Positions 23,521 through 36,255 of a DNA stretch of 64,000 nt are shown in pieces. Source of the DNA: Isoperla grammatica. Its lineage: Eukaryota > Arthropoda > Insecta > Plecoptera > Perlodidae. The stretch covers positions 14,904,274 to 14,968,273 of the forward strand of contig OX246745.1 in the NCBI GenBank assembly GCA_945910005.1, in the 5' to 3' direction. The stretch's first letter is position 1. Each line of letters starts with the position of its first letter. A program made the position numbers and the translations under genes. Below the pieces are notes generated by a model. The model was given only the letters and a program-made list of their open reading frames with translations. It made no database searches and had not been told where the DNA came from.

Positions 23521-24736
23521 CTTCACAGCTATCCAAACACCTTAACATACCTAGTTAGTCACTTAAAGAGGGGCACATCAGATAAAACAGCTGTGCCCCC
23601 TATAAAAGGTATTCCTACGGAAAAAAATATTAACTGTGTATAGGAAAATACACACTCTCTTTGGCCCGTCGGATAAAGAGCAAGACTGGTAAGATTCTGC
23701 ACTCAATGCATTGTGGGGACGAAACTATATCACCTTGAAAAACACTTAGCCATACATATAAAAAAAAAGGTCTCTGAATTTAGTTTCAATTCCAAAGAAT
23801 ATTTCCGGGTAGTGGGGCAGAACGTTTGACATAAGAAATAATAGCCCGGATAAGGAGGGTTGCCAGGTAATACGTGACGCCGCAACCTAACGCCCGTAGT
23901 TCGCTCAGACCTCTTATAGATCACATATTTACTGTTTAGAAGAATGAACGGAGACTTCAATCAAACGTTCAAAATATGTTAAACGTCCCTATACTTCGCG
24001 CACGTGTTCACAGATAAACGTATTTGAACAACAAACACGTTCGTTGTTCGTCGCCTGACTCAGACATTCTTGTTCCTCAAATGGGAACGCTCATTCCACG
24101 GTTATTTCTTTCACGAAAACCCAATACTTAATTTACTTTTTTTAATGAATACAATAGCGATACTTAACTCATCACTGTTAGAATTCTTCATTTTTAAATA
24201 TAAATTCCAACCATTACTAAATAACTTTGTAGGGTTGTCGACAAATAAACGACATACATCGCATTCGTACTGAAAATAATTGTACTTCATCGAATAGAAA
24301 GAAGCAGTTTCTTATAATGGAAAAACGTATTTCTGTTGTGTTTCATTGTTTTATTAAATTCCATTGTGGATCTTAATCTATAGTTTTTAGTTAACAGTAC
24401 ATGGAAAACTTACCTTGCTGGTTAAATTAAAACATACAATCGAATGGAAAGAGCTTATTATGATTCCCAATATAAACCTAGTATCGGTGTATTATTATTC
24501 TTGTTATTCTTATTATTTATTTGCAAGTTATGAAAAGCTGGGAGGATGATAGAGAAAGATATATTACAAAATATACAACAAGTAGACAACAATTACAAAA
24601 TATGTTACAGCTGTATGCAAATCGAACCCACTCAACATTGCAATTGTTATAGTTAACGCATAGGAAACCATGGAGACGTCGAGACAAGCCGATGTTTTCT
24701 TTATAGATAGTACAAGAGCACCCTAGTAAAAGCTAA
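23521..24736. other. Non-coding stretch, nothing recognised
   Basis: No supportable feature. Confidence 0.45.
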
Positions 24737-24850
24737 CCCAAGTCTGTTGTAGTGGTATATAGCCCGTTCATCGCGTCTTCGACAGCCACCCTACCCGGGC
24801 ATAATCCTCACGTTCGACTCTCGCAGTGATACAACCTGTCACAAGATTAG
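24737..24850 (+). mobile_element. Possible SINE head
   Basis: The segment TCATCGCGTCTTCGACAGCC followed by CCCGGGCATAATCCTCACGTTCGACTC has a B-box-like GTTCGACTC. The A-box is poor. It may be an old SINE copy. Confidence 0.35.
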
Positions 24851-27734
24851 CTAGGTTCACCCGTTACCAATCATCACCAATATCAGTGTGATCAATATTG
24901 AATATTGACTAAGTAATAACATATCCGCAAAGCTAATCATCATCATCATCATGTTTAACCCGTCTTTAATTGTTTAAGTAAACCTTTTCATATTTATAGC
25001 AAATAATTGTTGTAGTAAAGACGAGTACGTTATGCATAGATTAGTAAGAACTCAAAATTTTGATTAAGAAAATTGAACCATAATAATGATACTTGTATCA
25101 ACAGAGTTTACAACGTTAACATCAAGTAATAAATTCTCAGTAACAAGTTCTATAAGGTCTAAATAATCTATGTAGCCGAGCTTTGTATTTTTATTTACTG
25201 AATATTTGTTCTACACGATATCAACAAGATTCAGTTGTAAGTATTGTTGCACTTATTAATAAGCCGACGTACAGGCAAATAACTCAAATTATTATATTCT
25301 GTTGTTGTGTAGAATAAGTGGAATATATTAAATATAATCGACGGCTGATCAATGCAAGGAATCCACTTATATATGCTAACTAATAATGGCAAACAGCCTT
25401 GCATGCTATCATATATGTTCATGCTTGTTACGTTTCCATCAGTTTTAGTAATCACTACATATTCTATTTTTATTAGCCTAGCAATTAATTCATACATCAC
25501 ATAAATGTGTATCAATTATTGATGTGCCGCACACATGCAATAAAATCACACGGACATCCACGTATATATAATATAGATATATCTTTGTTGAAGTTTATGT
25601 CCGATTGTGCATGTATGTATACAAGTCTTCAAGCTACTTGTTTAACTCTAGGACAGTTACTGCATCATCAACGAGGGACAAGTATATGATATAGGGAGAT
25701 GGTTGTACTAGGGATTCACATATACTATTCGGTCAACGAAGCTAGTCAAGACGAAATAGTGGAGTTGAGAGGAATTTAAATAAAACGAGATTCTGTGGTG
25801 ACAAAAATAACTCAAGTAATGTAAATAGGAATCAATAAAGGAATTGATCAACAACGAATATAATTGAAAGCGCAGAAGATCTCGATATAGCAATATCTGT
25901 TAGCGATAAAAGCTAAAAGATGCGAGGATGGTCGCTGTAACCGTATCAGAATGCAGAGTCACGTATGTTCTGACCTGGTGACCTCTGCCACGGAGCATTA
26001 ATAATGTACACCCGCAGTGCGATATCTTCCACGGTGAAATGGGCGGTACGTGCGCCTTTGGTTTCCATATCACCCACACAAACTATATTAATTAAGGCTG
26101 TACCGGATGCCTGGTTTTGTTTAGCATTCGCGCACTCAAAACAAACATGCGCATCTATTGTCCACGTCTGAACGAAGGAACACAAATCAATAATAAAATA
26201 ATAATAATAATAAAGGAAATTACTTTTCACGATTTTTTAAAAGTGAAAGCGTGTTTTCAGTTTTATTTTTTGCTCCGACATTATCAGAATATTTTTATTT
26301 TAATGTACGATTTTATGAAACTCTTTTAGCTTCTCCATGTACACAATTACAGATAATATGCTGAATTATTTCTGAGAGCAGAACACAATTTCTCTATAAC
26401 GCTAAACGCGTGATTGTGATATGCAGAAGGAGATTACATGTATTTGGTATTGAGCGAATAGACATTGTACCGCACAATACAGAGTATATTTATACAACCA
26501 TGCGGACAAGGTACATATAGACTAGACAGACAATTTACTCCCACGAACCGTTGGTTGTAGACGCTTCCACCAGCGATGCTGTAAACACGAACCAGGAATT
26601 GGCGTTGTTTGGCTTGTATAGTATTTTATCAACCGAGATTTGATGTAATCAAAATTTTTAATGAAAATAAATTTAGATAATTTATATAGAGACGTAGGTG
26701 AACTTGCATGAAGCGAACATACAGAGAAAATAAAATTTTAAGCTTTAAGGATTTCAGTGCATGCATCATCATAATTATTACTAAAATACTAATAATAATA
26801 TACTTAATAATATTATACTTAATAAAACTTACTACTTACTAATACTTACTTATACTTAATAATATACTTGTAGTAACAGCATGTAGTATAAACCCACACT
26901 TGTATAGTATTGATGAAGACGATGAGGGAAAGAATGAATATGTAATATGGGCCTTCGGGAGAGAAAAACGCCCACGGGAGACTTTTAAAACCGTTTAGAG
27001 AGAAACAGTTTGTTCGTTTTTTTATACACACGCCAATTGAGACACACGAGGTGCCTTGAAAGGGGGGCGCGATCCATTCACGATCACGCCACATTTTATG
27101 CGAGGATCATACGCGGAACAAAACAAATACTTATTATTATTATTATTATTTATTTATCGTCATCAAACAGGTTACATAGAAACATACATGTTATACTGTG
27201 TACAAATGTCTAATGAGGAGAGGATGCAGGAAGCGAAACCACGTTCCATCCACTTTGCTGAGTGTCCTGCATCCTTTATAACGTTAAACTAAAGTAAAGT
27301 TATACTAAAGTTATAATACTAAGTTGCGTAGTTACTAGGAGTGAGCATAAAGAGAAACAATTAAGTAAAATGTAATAAACCTTCGAACTATTATCAAATT
27401 ACAATTTCACTGTTATGTTTTAACTTAATGGTTAAACCCGGATCAGTTAGAACGGATGATCAATAGCGAAATTTAAGATCAATCAGAACAAAAAGAAGTT
27501 TGCAGGTTTTGCACTTAGAAAAATAAAAACATATTCAATATTTTTTTTTTCTTATTGATCTGTTGGCATATTTGTTCGTGTGCCAATAGAGAGATATGTA
27601 TTACTATTATTGTACGCGTATTGGCAGTCGGCCGGTAAGATTGAGTTGCCGTGTTCACTCTCCACTCTATCTAAATCAGGAGTAGTAAAGAACCAACTAC
27701 TCTTCGGGCTAGGTCGTCAGTCCTCGGGTCCACT
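24851..27734. other. Non-coding stretch with short AT-rich repeats
   Basis: Includes low-complexity ACTTAATAATA repeats near 26790-26870 and a short (TTA)n near 27131. No exon is recognised. A minus-strand frame at 25946-26230 was examined and not recognised. Confidence 0.45.
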
Positions 27735-28075
27735 TCGTGACGATTCATATAGTCCATGGAAGGCACCAAGGAAAGAGGCTTGCCTATGGCCCACGTTTTG
27801 CATACACACTACTGACAATATAAAGAACACTTTTTTGTTAGTTCTAGACTTGAGATAAGCCTGCGCTAAAGTTAGAACGCGATTAAGCGTAGACAATAAT
27901 GTATGCCAAACTTGTTTTGATATCCTCGCCACCTACGACCAAGCATTAAAAACTTTCAATAGGCAATACGAAAACCAAGACGTGTGGTATCTCGTAATTG
28001 ATACATTCACACACACAGCGAGCAAGTTCCGAAGTAACCCGAGCACGTGTTGATAAAGAAGCTGTCTGTTTTACC
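27735..28075 (+). repeat. Dispersed repeat family X, copy 2
   Basis: Contains AGTTCTAGACTTGAGATAAG and CCTGCGCTAAAGTTAGAACG, nearly identical to the copy at 40060. Further downstream, CAATACGA, CACACA...GAGCA and TAACCCGA...GTTGATAA segments also align with that copy, so the shared unit is at least 250 bp. No coding potential or terminal repeats were identified. Confidence 0.65.
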
Positions 28076-29639
28076 GTTGATATATGTCGGCTAGTATAGA
28101 ACCTATAAGGTACGCGACACACAACACCCCCGTTATAACGGTTAGCATGACTAACGGTATTATCACAGCATCCCTACGAGGCTGTGTAATTACCCCCTTT
28201 ACTAATTACACTCCAGACTCAAGTAACAAGGGTTTTACGATTTGGTTCCAATTACGTCGAAAAATACGCCTAACTACCCCACTTACGTTCGCGGAGCATT
28301 CCTCATTCCTCTGCAAGCAAGCGCGACGCGCCTACGCACCGTTATTAAACTAGATTCAAAGCATCACACTGCAAAGTCGTTTAGGATCTAGCGGTTGTTC
28401 CCTATTTCGTAAATAAAATCACTCAAATTTCAATGTAACTTGATACTGTTTTTTTTTTTATGACTTCGTGATCTTTTTTGCTTGTGTGTTGGGAATTTTA
28501 AGCTCTTTTGGAGTGGTTTATGTACTTTTCTGATTTATATTCAAGTTTAATATGCATAGGCATATAGGCGTACGAATGAGACGGGGGGGCCACAATGTTA
28601 AACAGCCACATGTCTGTAAGTTATAGCCGATAGCATCGATCAGCTGAGGCAGCACTGGCTGTTGGTAAATACGCAACCCCTCGTTTCCTCAGTCCAATGA
28701 AATAAGAAGCACTTTTAAAGAGCACGATAAATATTTAACTAGGGGTCTATTTAACAATTCAAAGTAGATTTATCTGATGAAAGTATAAAACGCGCTCTTT
28801 TTACTCACATTCACGTTGTAACATTGATTGTACACGAGTTCAGTTCCCACCCAAGGGAATAGTTCTAAGTCTATATTCAAAGACTTCACAAACACTAAAA
28901 AAATCATATTCTTCTCCAGCCGAAATCACGGCTCCGTGGTTTGTGTTTCCATCCATACGGTGGCTGGCGTTATTGGAACGGGAATATATACTCAAAACCT
29001 CGGGGTAAAAGATTATAGAGCCGAAAGCTCTTAACATTCCACAAATGAGATGCGATGTAGATATATGGATATAGATGGGCATATGCAAATGTACCAAAGT
29101 GGCGCCCCATACTTCACTTCAAGCAGGGGGTGTATTCAAAGGCGAATCAGGACAGACAACTTCCTGGTCTCTCTTTGTGTGTGTGCAGGGTGAAAGACGC
29201 ACACATTAAAACATTTAAACTCTAAAAGCACGAGCCCTGCTCAGTTTTATCACCACCAATATTCAATATTCAACCACCTATAATGTACATAATAATACTA
29301 TTAATAATAGTAAAAACAGTAATAACAACAGTAATAACAAATGATAATAGCAATTATTGTAATAGCTGAGTGTCGTTACGTAAAACTGCCAGACCCGTTC
29401 GAGTCCCAGTCAAGCCACACGTTTTCGAAGATAGCTACCAAGTCACAGCAATATCTATAAAGCTGGCTATAGTTTAAAATCCGTTTAAAAATAAAATTAA
29501 TGAAATGAACAAGGTTTTAATTCAAGTAGTTTCTCCTGTATGGCAGATTTCAGGTTACTAACTAGGTACACCAGGCTATTACGGTAGTAACAGTTGGAAT
29601 ATATATCAAAGTACTGTTCGTTCAGTAACTGAATCATCT
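28076..29639. other. Non-coding stretch; weak tRNA-like string at 29395
   Basis: A CCCGTTCGAGTCCCAGTC string near 29395 resembles a B-box without a matching A-box. A plus-strand frame at 28084-28353 is unrecognised. Confidence 0.4.
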
Positions 29640-29750
29640 TACAGAAAACCTTCAGTTACAATTGCCGGTGGCAGGAATCGAACCTGCATCTTATCTCGTT
29701 AGTTGTGTTTAACCTATAGTAGATCACATCAGTTTAAGCACTGCATCGGT
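29640..29750 (-). mobile_element. SINE head, minus strand
   Basis: Read on the minus strand, a GGTTCGATTCCTGCCACCGG block (about 29666-29685) gives a good B-box. An upstream AACTAACGAGATAAGATGCA segment sits where the anticodon region would be. The tail is not clear. Confidence 0.5.
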
Positions 29751-31577
29751 TCGTACACATAAAAATGTCGCCATACAATTCCCTACCAAAATATATATAA
29801 CTGTCGTCAGTTTCTTTGTGTATACCAATAGTTGACAACCACAGTGGATAACATGAGCGAGAGCCAATGGAGCCGGCTCGGTTCAAAGCCGGACAATACG
29901 GTCAACTGCTACACTAACCTGGATAAATCTGTGCCCTTCCGTCGCGCACCTGCACACTTTCACTCATAAAACGACCAATTTAAAACTTTATACATTTTAA
30001 AGTGTGTATTTTATTCCCTTGAGGATGGCTACTTTTTGTGGGAACAAAAATTAGAAAATATTAATGTCGCAATTAACTTTGGCGGAGTGGAAGATGACGG
30101 TGTCAGCTAAAACCGAGGGTGTTGTTGCATTGTGCTGCACCAGTACTGTACAAGGCTAGGATGCTAGATTAGGGAACGTGCTCTGAGCAGAGCATGTACG
30201 TTAGCCACAGCGTAAAGCCAAGGGACATTTGAAAAGTTTTGAAAAACCGTATCGTCTTCCTTTGCAAAGTTGTTTTTAAAACATAGGATACATTAAAAAT
30301 ATATAAATTAATTAATAAATACATAAATAAACAACTAAATAATTAAATGAATGAATGAATAAATAAAATAAATGTGTACTGATTTATATTCCTATGTAAA
30401 CCTAATAACACCAACCAATGTTTGCATAATTAATTAATGATTGGCTATATGTTATTACTGCTGACGCAACATTAAGAAAGGGGAAGATTTAGCGTGATGG
30501 TTAGACACTAAAGGGCATTGTTGAGCCGGCAAAGTGGCAATACTCCCAGAACTTTCATGGGGTGGAATGTGGAATGGGGTTAATTTCGTGGGTCTCGGTA
30601 AGTAGCAAGTATCATGATCACAGGCTAAAGCTGCAGGGGTCAATTGTGCTAAAAGTTGGAATATATGTCGCGTTTATTTTACATGACATAGTTGTTAATA
30701 CCATAATTATTTCAACATTTATAACTATATTACATCTCGATATTGAATTCTCGAGAGTGTGCAGTGTATTCTGCCACAAGCTACACTTTCCAATATACCT
30801 TTATATCGACAGTTTGACACTTAAGACCAGTAGGCCCATTTGGACGATTTATGACTGAAAAAATAAATATATTCACATATTTAAGGAATATATTGAATAC
30901 ATTGCATATATCACGATCGAACAAAGTAAAACACCAAAGTACATACATAACCCACTTGAAGTTATACGGTTAGATGGTGGATTACGATGTTAGTAAGAAA
31001 GATTCGTGATTCAGCTGAATACCAGTTCGATGTAACGGCAAAGCGCTGTCTAGCCTTCGGGTGTATCGGCAAGAGCCAGAGTTGGCTGGAGTTTCACTCA
31101 GCCCTCATGGGGTTACAGCTAAATCGAACCGAAGGCCCAATAGAAAAGACACCGTTGTTCCGTGCACCAAATACCCATTGGGCAGTTATACGCACGGATA
31201 AATCACTGACCGTTCTGTTCACCGCTAACCTACGGCTTAAAACCTACCAAACCGTGACAAATACGTTCCAATTACTGTCCTATCACAAAATGAATGTCAT
31301 GAAAATATTGGTTTGGGCCCTAGTTTTATTTTTGAGCTGCTAGGTAGACCTGCTGACTGTTTGCGAAAAGATATCTCACCGGCCTGGTGTGGGTGAAATT
31401 GAAATCTGGACATGTAACTTATTGAATCAATCTCAACGTATTAGGGCGATCCAAGATGATACGTAGGAACGCACAACCCGTAGGCGGACTATATTACAGT
31501 TGGACTGAGCGTCTTCAGGTAAATGTGCATAGCTTGTAACTCCCAAGCGGTAATTTCAAATTAAAATAGGGGTTTTT
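29751..31577. other. Non-coding stretch, nothing recognised
   Basis: Contains AAAT/AATG-type simple sequence at about 30300-30372. The 118-codon plus-strand open frame at 30987-31343 starts with ATG, but I recognise no domain in it. Confidence 0.4.
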
Positions 31578-31808
31578 GGTGGAGGTGCCGGGTCTTGCAT
31601 TGGAACGTCTTTCTCTTCCATATCTTTGGAAATACTCGATTATAAAATACGTTACAGATGGAGATAATGGTGGAGGGGCCGGGTCTTGCAGTGGAACGTC
31701 TTTCTCTTCCATATCTTTGGAAATACTTGATTATAAAATACGTAACATATGAAGATAATGGTTGAGGTGCCGGGTCTTGCATTGGAACGTCTTTCTCTCC
31801 CACATCTT
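31578..31808. repeat. 91-bp tandem repeat, 2.5 copies
   Basis: Units start at about 31578, 31669 and 31760 with GGTGGAGGTGCCGGGTCTTG or a close variant and share TTTCTCTTCCATATCTTTGG. The third copy is truncated. The leading GGTGGAGGTGCCGGGT string recurs at about 60692, and a near match lies in every unit of the 60-bp minisatellite at 9401. It may be a fragment of a common retroposon. Confidence 0.85.
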
Positions 31809-34360
31809 TGCACGACACATTTCAATTCGCTTTGTTAAAGCAAATAGTTGATTATTACATTTACGTAAGTGTTGGAGGTGAGTAACGTCCATAAAGTATT
31901 TCTGTATCGCTACATTCACGTTATGAACAAAGTGTATGTTATAATACAATGTAGATTTACATTCTACATTGAGTGTGTGTATATAGTATGTACAGTTTTT
32001 GATTATACCTTGAAGAAAGTGAATTTATACATTAGCATTCGTTTGATACATAAGAAAATATAAATAAAAATGCATTGAAAATAAATAAATACGATTTGAT
32101 ATCTCTGGAACTGTTTTCTCGGCTAACGTGTACGGTTATGGGTAATCAAGATCGCTGCGGTTCTTCCACTGCAGCAATACACAAAAAAAAACTTCTCTAA
32201 AAACAAAAGCAATGGAATGCATCCTGCCGTTTAAAACAAGGCAAACGAAAGCATTCATACAGCAAAAGTTGTAGTTGAACGAACATGTTCAACTAATGTT
32301 ACTAGTTGCAAAATGTGTGAAAGTGCTCTGACTCTGGAAACAGATTATTCTAACAGCCGAGAATAGACGAGACGAGACGTTTACAGTTTAGCTCTTAAAT
32401 GAGAAAGTCCTTGAAACTATTTGAAGCACTATTGGGAAGAAAGTAAGTAGCACATTGAAGAGCTATTGTGTCTCGTGAACATTTTCACCCCCTCGAACGG
32501 TAACCTAAGCACAAAGCAGCATTATAGAAAGCACAACCCAATATACAGCTCGATTGGAAAGGATAATATACCGCTAACATTGCTCTGTAGTAGACTCTAG
32601 AGATTATCTGTAGGTACAGCACATAACATGATATAACTCATATGGCAATTATTATTATTATTATTTTTTGAAAAGTATATAATGCAAATGTACGTTTTAG
32701 GGAAAAACAGATGATGAAGATTATAGACGACAGGACTGGTTGTATGTACAGCGATTTATGCTGGTGTGTTTATAGCAGTGTGTAATAAATGGATTGTTTT
32801 GAAGAACTTTATGTTGTTAAAATAGCAAAGTTTAATTAAAAGTATATTATTAATGAAACTAAAAGTAGTTTTGTTTAGAACAAAAAACTGCATCGTAGAT
32901 CCATTTTATAGCAAATCCTACGTAGACAATACCATATGCACACAGAGTTATACCACTATTATCGTGGGGTTGGCCAACCAGCAATTCTGACGCGGAAATT
33001 TCGTTTACTCAATTACTCCAAGGACGATTTCACTCACTTTTCCTTAAACACGTTTCCTCAATCTCTGGGAGCGTTTACGCAACTTCGAAGGTTTCAAAAG
33101 TTTACCGACAGGAAATAATTAGAGGGTAGGAGCTCTCAACAGCAAAATGACAGATCCGGTGCAGCGGGTTATTAACCAGTAGAGCCCCACAAAGTGTATT
33201 AGGCCTATACAAGAAAGGAAACCGTCTCATACGAAGGACAAAATATATCGCAACAGCGAGTGGTTTTATCTTCTTCAAGAGAAAACGAATTGATTCAATT
33301 CAGCAGTCGCATTGCTTAGTAATAATAACGTTTCTTGGTGAGAGAATTGAAATAGAATTCCCGAAGAAGTGCTGGTGAAATTCTCCCAATAATTGTTTTA
33401 CAAAATGAATGAAAAGAAAATGTAATAGTTAAATTTAATCAATATTAAAGGTAATAGATCTATCTAGAGGTCCATGATTTCTGAGCTGCTAACACCCACC
33501 CACGCAACATTGCCTAGTCCACATATGCTTGTGCACGTAGGTAAACAAACACAGTGTAATAAAGGGGAGGGGGGGGGAGGCAGGGGGGACACTGAAACAC
33601 GCTTTCCGTCCATACAGAAACTACTAGTAACGTTTTTTCGTGGGATTGAAGTATGACGACAAATTTCTGCTTGAAATTGTAGACAACCTATAACAACCTA
33701 TAAGGATGTACAAAGAACTTCAAAAGAACTCAACAAACACTGTAAGTATATCGGATGGAAACAAACTTGTTCACAAATTGCTAAAACAGTAAAACACCGA
33801 CACGGAATCTGTGTTACACATCGACCCTTGTCGACAATAATATACGCTCCATAGAACGGTTACGCCGGGCCTTAATTGCACTCCACAAATTGGAACTATT
33901 TGACTTGGGTAAACACGTTTGACAAGAGCTGAGCGACGCTTGAAAGCTAATGAGTTGTACGCGCTGTGGTATAAATGCTTCTAACGGTCACACAATGGAC
34001 CTCGGGCATCGAGTAAACCCCTCCAGCACCAGCTGATTCAACACGAAAGAATCAACGGCAGCGAAATCAATTTACTAAAAATATACGTTCAATTTTCTTT
34101 TTCAACTGCTTCGAATTACAAATTAGCCGCTAGAAATCCAATCGTAGCCGTCAGCGGCCAGACTCACGGCTCTGCGAGATTTGATTGAAATACGGAACTT
34201 GTCTTTTATTTTTTAATTGATCATTTAAAATGGAAGTCGAACGTCGAATCTAGTAAAAGCGGACAACAATCAACCAGAATTAATCCACGGTAGATTGAAT
34301 TCTGATTAAAAACTTATAATTCATTCTCGTAACACATTGAGAATACATGAAGAATGTTTT
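31809..34360. other. Non-coding stretch, nothing recognised
   Basis: Contains a small hairpin near 31949-31973 (CAATGTAG/CTACATTG) and a G-rich run near 33563-33590. No exon or transposon end is supportable. Confidence 0.45.
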
Positions 34361-34443
34361 ATGAATGAATGAATGAATGAATGAATGAATGAATGAATGA
34401 ATGAATGAATGAATGAATGAATGAATGAATGAATGAATGAATG
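34361..34443. repeat. (ATGA)n / (GAAT)n microsatellite
   Basis: About 20 uninterrupted tetranucleotide units. Confidence 0.97.
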
Positions 34444-34833
34444 TAGACGAGACGTAAAAACTATTATTGACGTGATTTAGTCAATGGGTGCGATGGTACG
34501 ACTCAGCGCATCGTCCGGATGGGACGGAATACAGCTGAACTACCAACTCGAATCGTTGTTTAATATGAATACAGAGATCATGCACCATCCAAAGTTCGTT
34601 TATATTCAAACGCCCAATCACATTTTTCGAGATAGTGCTTAAGTTAAAGTTCGGCAATACGTGCTAATTAAACTGTAGGCACAATTCATTATAATTAAAA
34701 TAATTATCCAACGTCCAACTTGTTTACGGACTAAAATAGCGATCTCCAACCGTATAAGAAAAAAGTTGGTAGCCAAACCCTTTACAAATTCCGAGCGTCG
34801 CCAGCTAGACTCAGATTATTAATTTCTTCTTAC
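34444..34833. other. Candidate LNX intron sequence
   Basis: Lies directly downstream (minus strand) of the candidate donor GTAAGA that ends the fourth LNX exon. No further exon was recognised in it. Confidence 0.35.
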
Positions 34834-35011
34834 TTAGCCCGAGAAAGTAATTAAGTGAGTTCATTATTGGTTTAGGGATGTTTTGCTTTTCTCCTTTTGA
34901 AGAAATTGTTGGTTTTCTTGACTGAGGCAACTTAACTACAGGACGTAAGCGCACAGGAGAAGGGGACGAAGGCGAACTGCCTTCCTTCTCTTTCAATCTT
35001 CTTTTGTCAAG
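34834..35011 (-). CDS. Probable LNX linker exon 4, uncertain join
   Basis: Read on the minus strand, this segment follows a TCCTTTTAG acceptor, opens in frame CTT-GAC-AAA and stays open for 59 codons plus one base to a strong GTAAGA donor (34828-34833). The peptide is basic, proline- and serine-rich (EGSSPSSPSPVRLRPVVKL) and looks like a disordered linker, which is what LNX proteins have between zinc finger and PDZ domains. The problem is the join. Only 25 nt separate it from exon 3, starting with GT and ending with AG, and the phases agree (0/0), but that is shorter than a normal insect intron. A one-base indel or an alternatively used exon could explain it instead. No recognised LNX motif lies in this exon, so its membership is inferred. 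Confidence 0.45.
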
Positions 35012-35036
35012 CTAAAAGGAGTCCCACATGCACTAC

Positions 35037-35205
35037 CTGTAACTCAATAGGATTGCGCCGTATAGCCGTACCTTGTGTGCAGCGGTTTAGCTGATCGATG
35101 TGTGACGGACTCAGAGGCTTGGTGGCTGATCGGGGCTCGCTATGGCGATCAGGCTTCGACGGCGGATCATTAGTAACTGGAGCTGGCCTTTTCACGGCGG
35201 TACAC
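35037..35205 (-). CDS. LNX exon 3: last zinc-finger ligand and linker
   Basis: On the minus strand the acceptor GTGGTTTCTAG precedes G-TGT-ACC. The leading G completes the AG left by exon 2 (Arg), and the next codon is the Cys that closes the TRAF-type zinc finger begun in exon 2. The remaining codons of this 169-nt exon encode a proline-rich linker (starts TAVKRPAPVTNDPPSKPD, ends IRRNPIELQ). The exon ends in phase 0 at CAG followed by GTAGTG. The NPIE sequence lies where LNX proteins carry an NPXY/F Numb-binding motif, but it lacks the aromatic residue, so I do not claim function. Phase agreement and completion of the zinc finger are the main evidence. Confidence 0.8.
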
Positions 35206-35681
35206 CTAGAAACCACAAGGTCGTGGGTTACTATCAACGAAATCCACTTAAGTGCAAAGGATAGTCACCGCTATTAGTGAAATTACCGAAATTACCGTAT
35301 TTTAATCATATCTCAAGAGCGCTATAGGCCTACACAATATCGAAAAAGTGAGAATTATGGTCCATGTGTTTTTTTGAGCACATAACATACTGTATGATAA
35401 TGTAATTTATTTTATAATCAGTATGCCTAAAGTTGTTATTTGTGCTAATTTATCAGTATGTTTATTAACAAAAATTGGCCCAAAATACAACCCTACGGAT
35501 TATATATAATTCAAGACATGTTAATCGCTAGTTTTTCAGTGGTTATGCATGCGTTTATGAATTCTAACGTTTTCAGTGGCATTAAGCATGCTTGAGATAT
35601 GATTTAAAACCTAAGTCTTGATACTGGGACTACCCAGTCCTTATCATGGTAGAGTTTACAGTTTACAGTGAGCAAGCTTAC
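35206..35681 (-). other. LNX intron 2 (476 bp)
   Basis: Bounded on the minus strand by donor GTAAGC (35676-35681) and acceptor TTTCTAG (ending at 35206). AT-rich, with no other feature. A GTAGAGTTTACAGTTTACAG string near its 5' end (35649-35668) recurs exactly at 47740-47759. Confidence 0.7.
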
Positions 35682-35777
35682 CTTAGATTGAGATGGTCGT
35701 GGAGATCGCCACGCTGGAGTGTTTTATCACAGCCTTTCGGACTATTTGGACATTTGACAGGTAATTTTTCTAAGATT
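35682..35777 (-). CDS. LNX exon 2: TRAF-type zinc finger
   Basis: This 96-nt minus-strand exon lies between a TTCTTTTCAG acceptor and a GTAAGC donor. Its first base completes the codon left by the RING exon (AA+A, Lys). It then encodes ILEKLPVKCPNSPKGCDKTL followed by QRGDLHDHLNL. The pattern Cys-x6-Cys, then LQRxDLxxH, closed by a Cys at the start of exon 3, matches the zinc finger that directly follows the RING in vertebrate LNX1/LNX2. The exon is too short for a simple ORF search, and homology plus phase consistency on both sides identify it. It ends in phase 2. Confidence 0.9.
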
Positions 35778-35988
35778 CTGAAAAGAAGAAAACAAAGGTT
35801 ATTCAATCTTAGCTCTTATTGTTAAGACGTCAACGACATTTAGCCACATTGAACAAAGAGTGAGCAAGAGAATTTCTAAACCACTCTAGATTCAAATTGA
35901 ATATTTCCTTTGAGTAAAGCTCAATGTTTGCGGTACACATACGCTGTACAAGTGTTATGAATATACACGTTGGTATGTTGAGTCATAC

Positions 35989-36255
35989 GGGAACGCAGAA
36001 TGTCGACCTACAGAAAGTCAGCCCCACAGAAATGAAAGGAAGCCGCTATCGAACAGTAGGCGCGATACCTTTGGCGGTAAAGGTGATAAGATAACGCGCT
36101 ATCAGTACACGGGTTAGGGGGTCATCAACTGTAGGATTTCTACAAGTTCACCTTACGATACCTTTGGCGGTAAGGTGATAAGATAACGCGCTATCAGTAC
36201 ACCAATTAGGGGGATATCTACTGTCGAGTTTCTGCAGGTCGACTTTACGGGTACC
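35989..36255 (-). mobile_element. 268-bp MITE, copy B (inverted relative to copy A)
   Basis: A 267-bp element, inverted relative to the one at 14248-14515, with about nine in ten bases matching by eye. Its ends GGGAACGCAGAATGTCGACC and, in reverse, GGTACCCGTAAAGTCGACC are flanked by an exact 10-bp direct repeat TGAGTCATAC (35979-35988 and 36256-36265). This confirms both the element limits and the target length. The interior has the duplicated GATAAGATAACGCGCTATCA block. It lies in LNX intron 1 and has no coding capacity, so it would need a transposase from elsewhere. Confidence 0.92.

Noticed and set aside
30987..31343. 118-codon ATG-started frame
   Set aside because: No recognisable domain, no supporting splice or polyadenylation context; length alone is weak evidence in this DNA.
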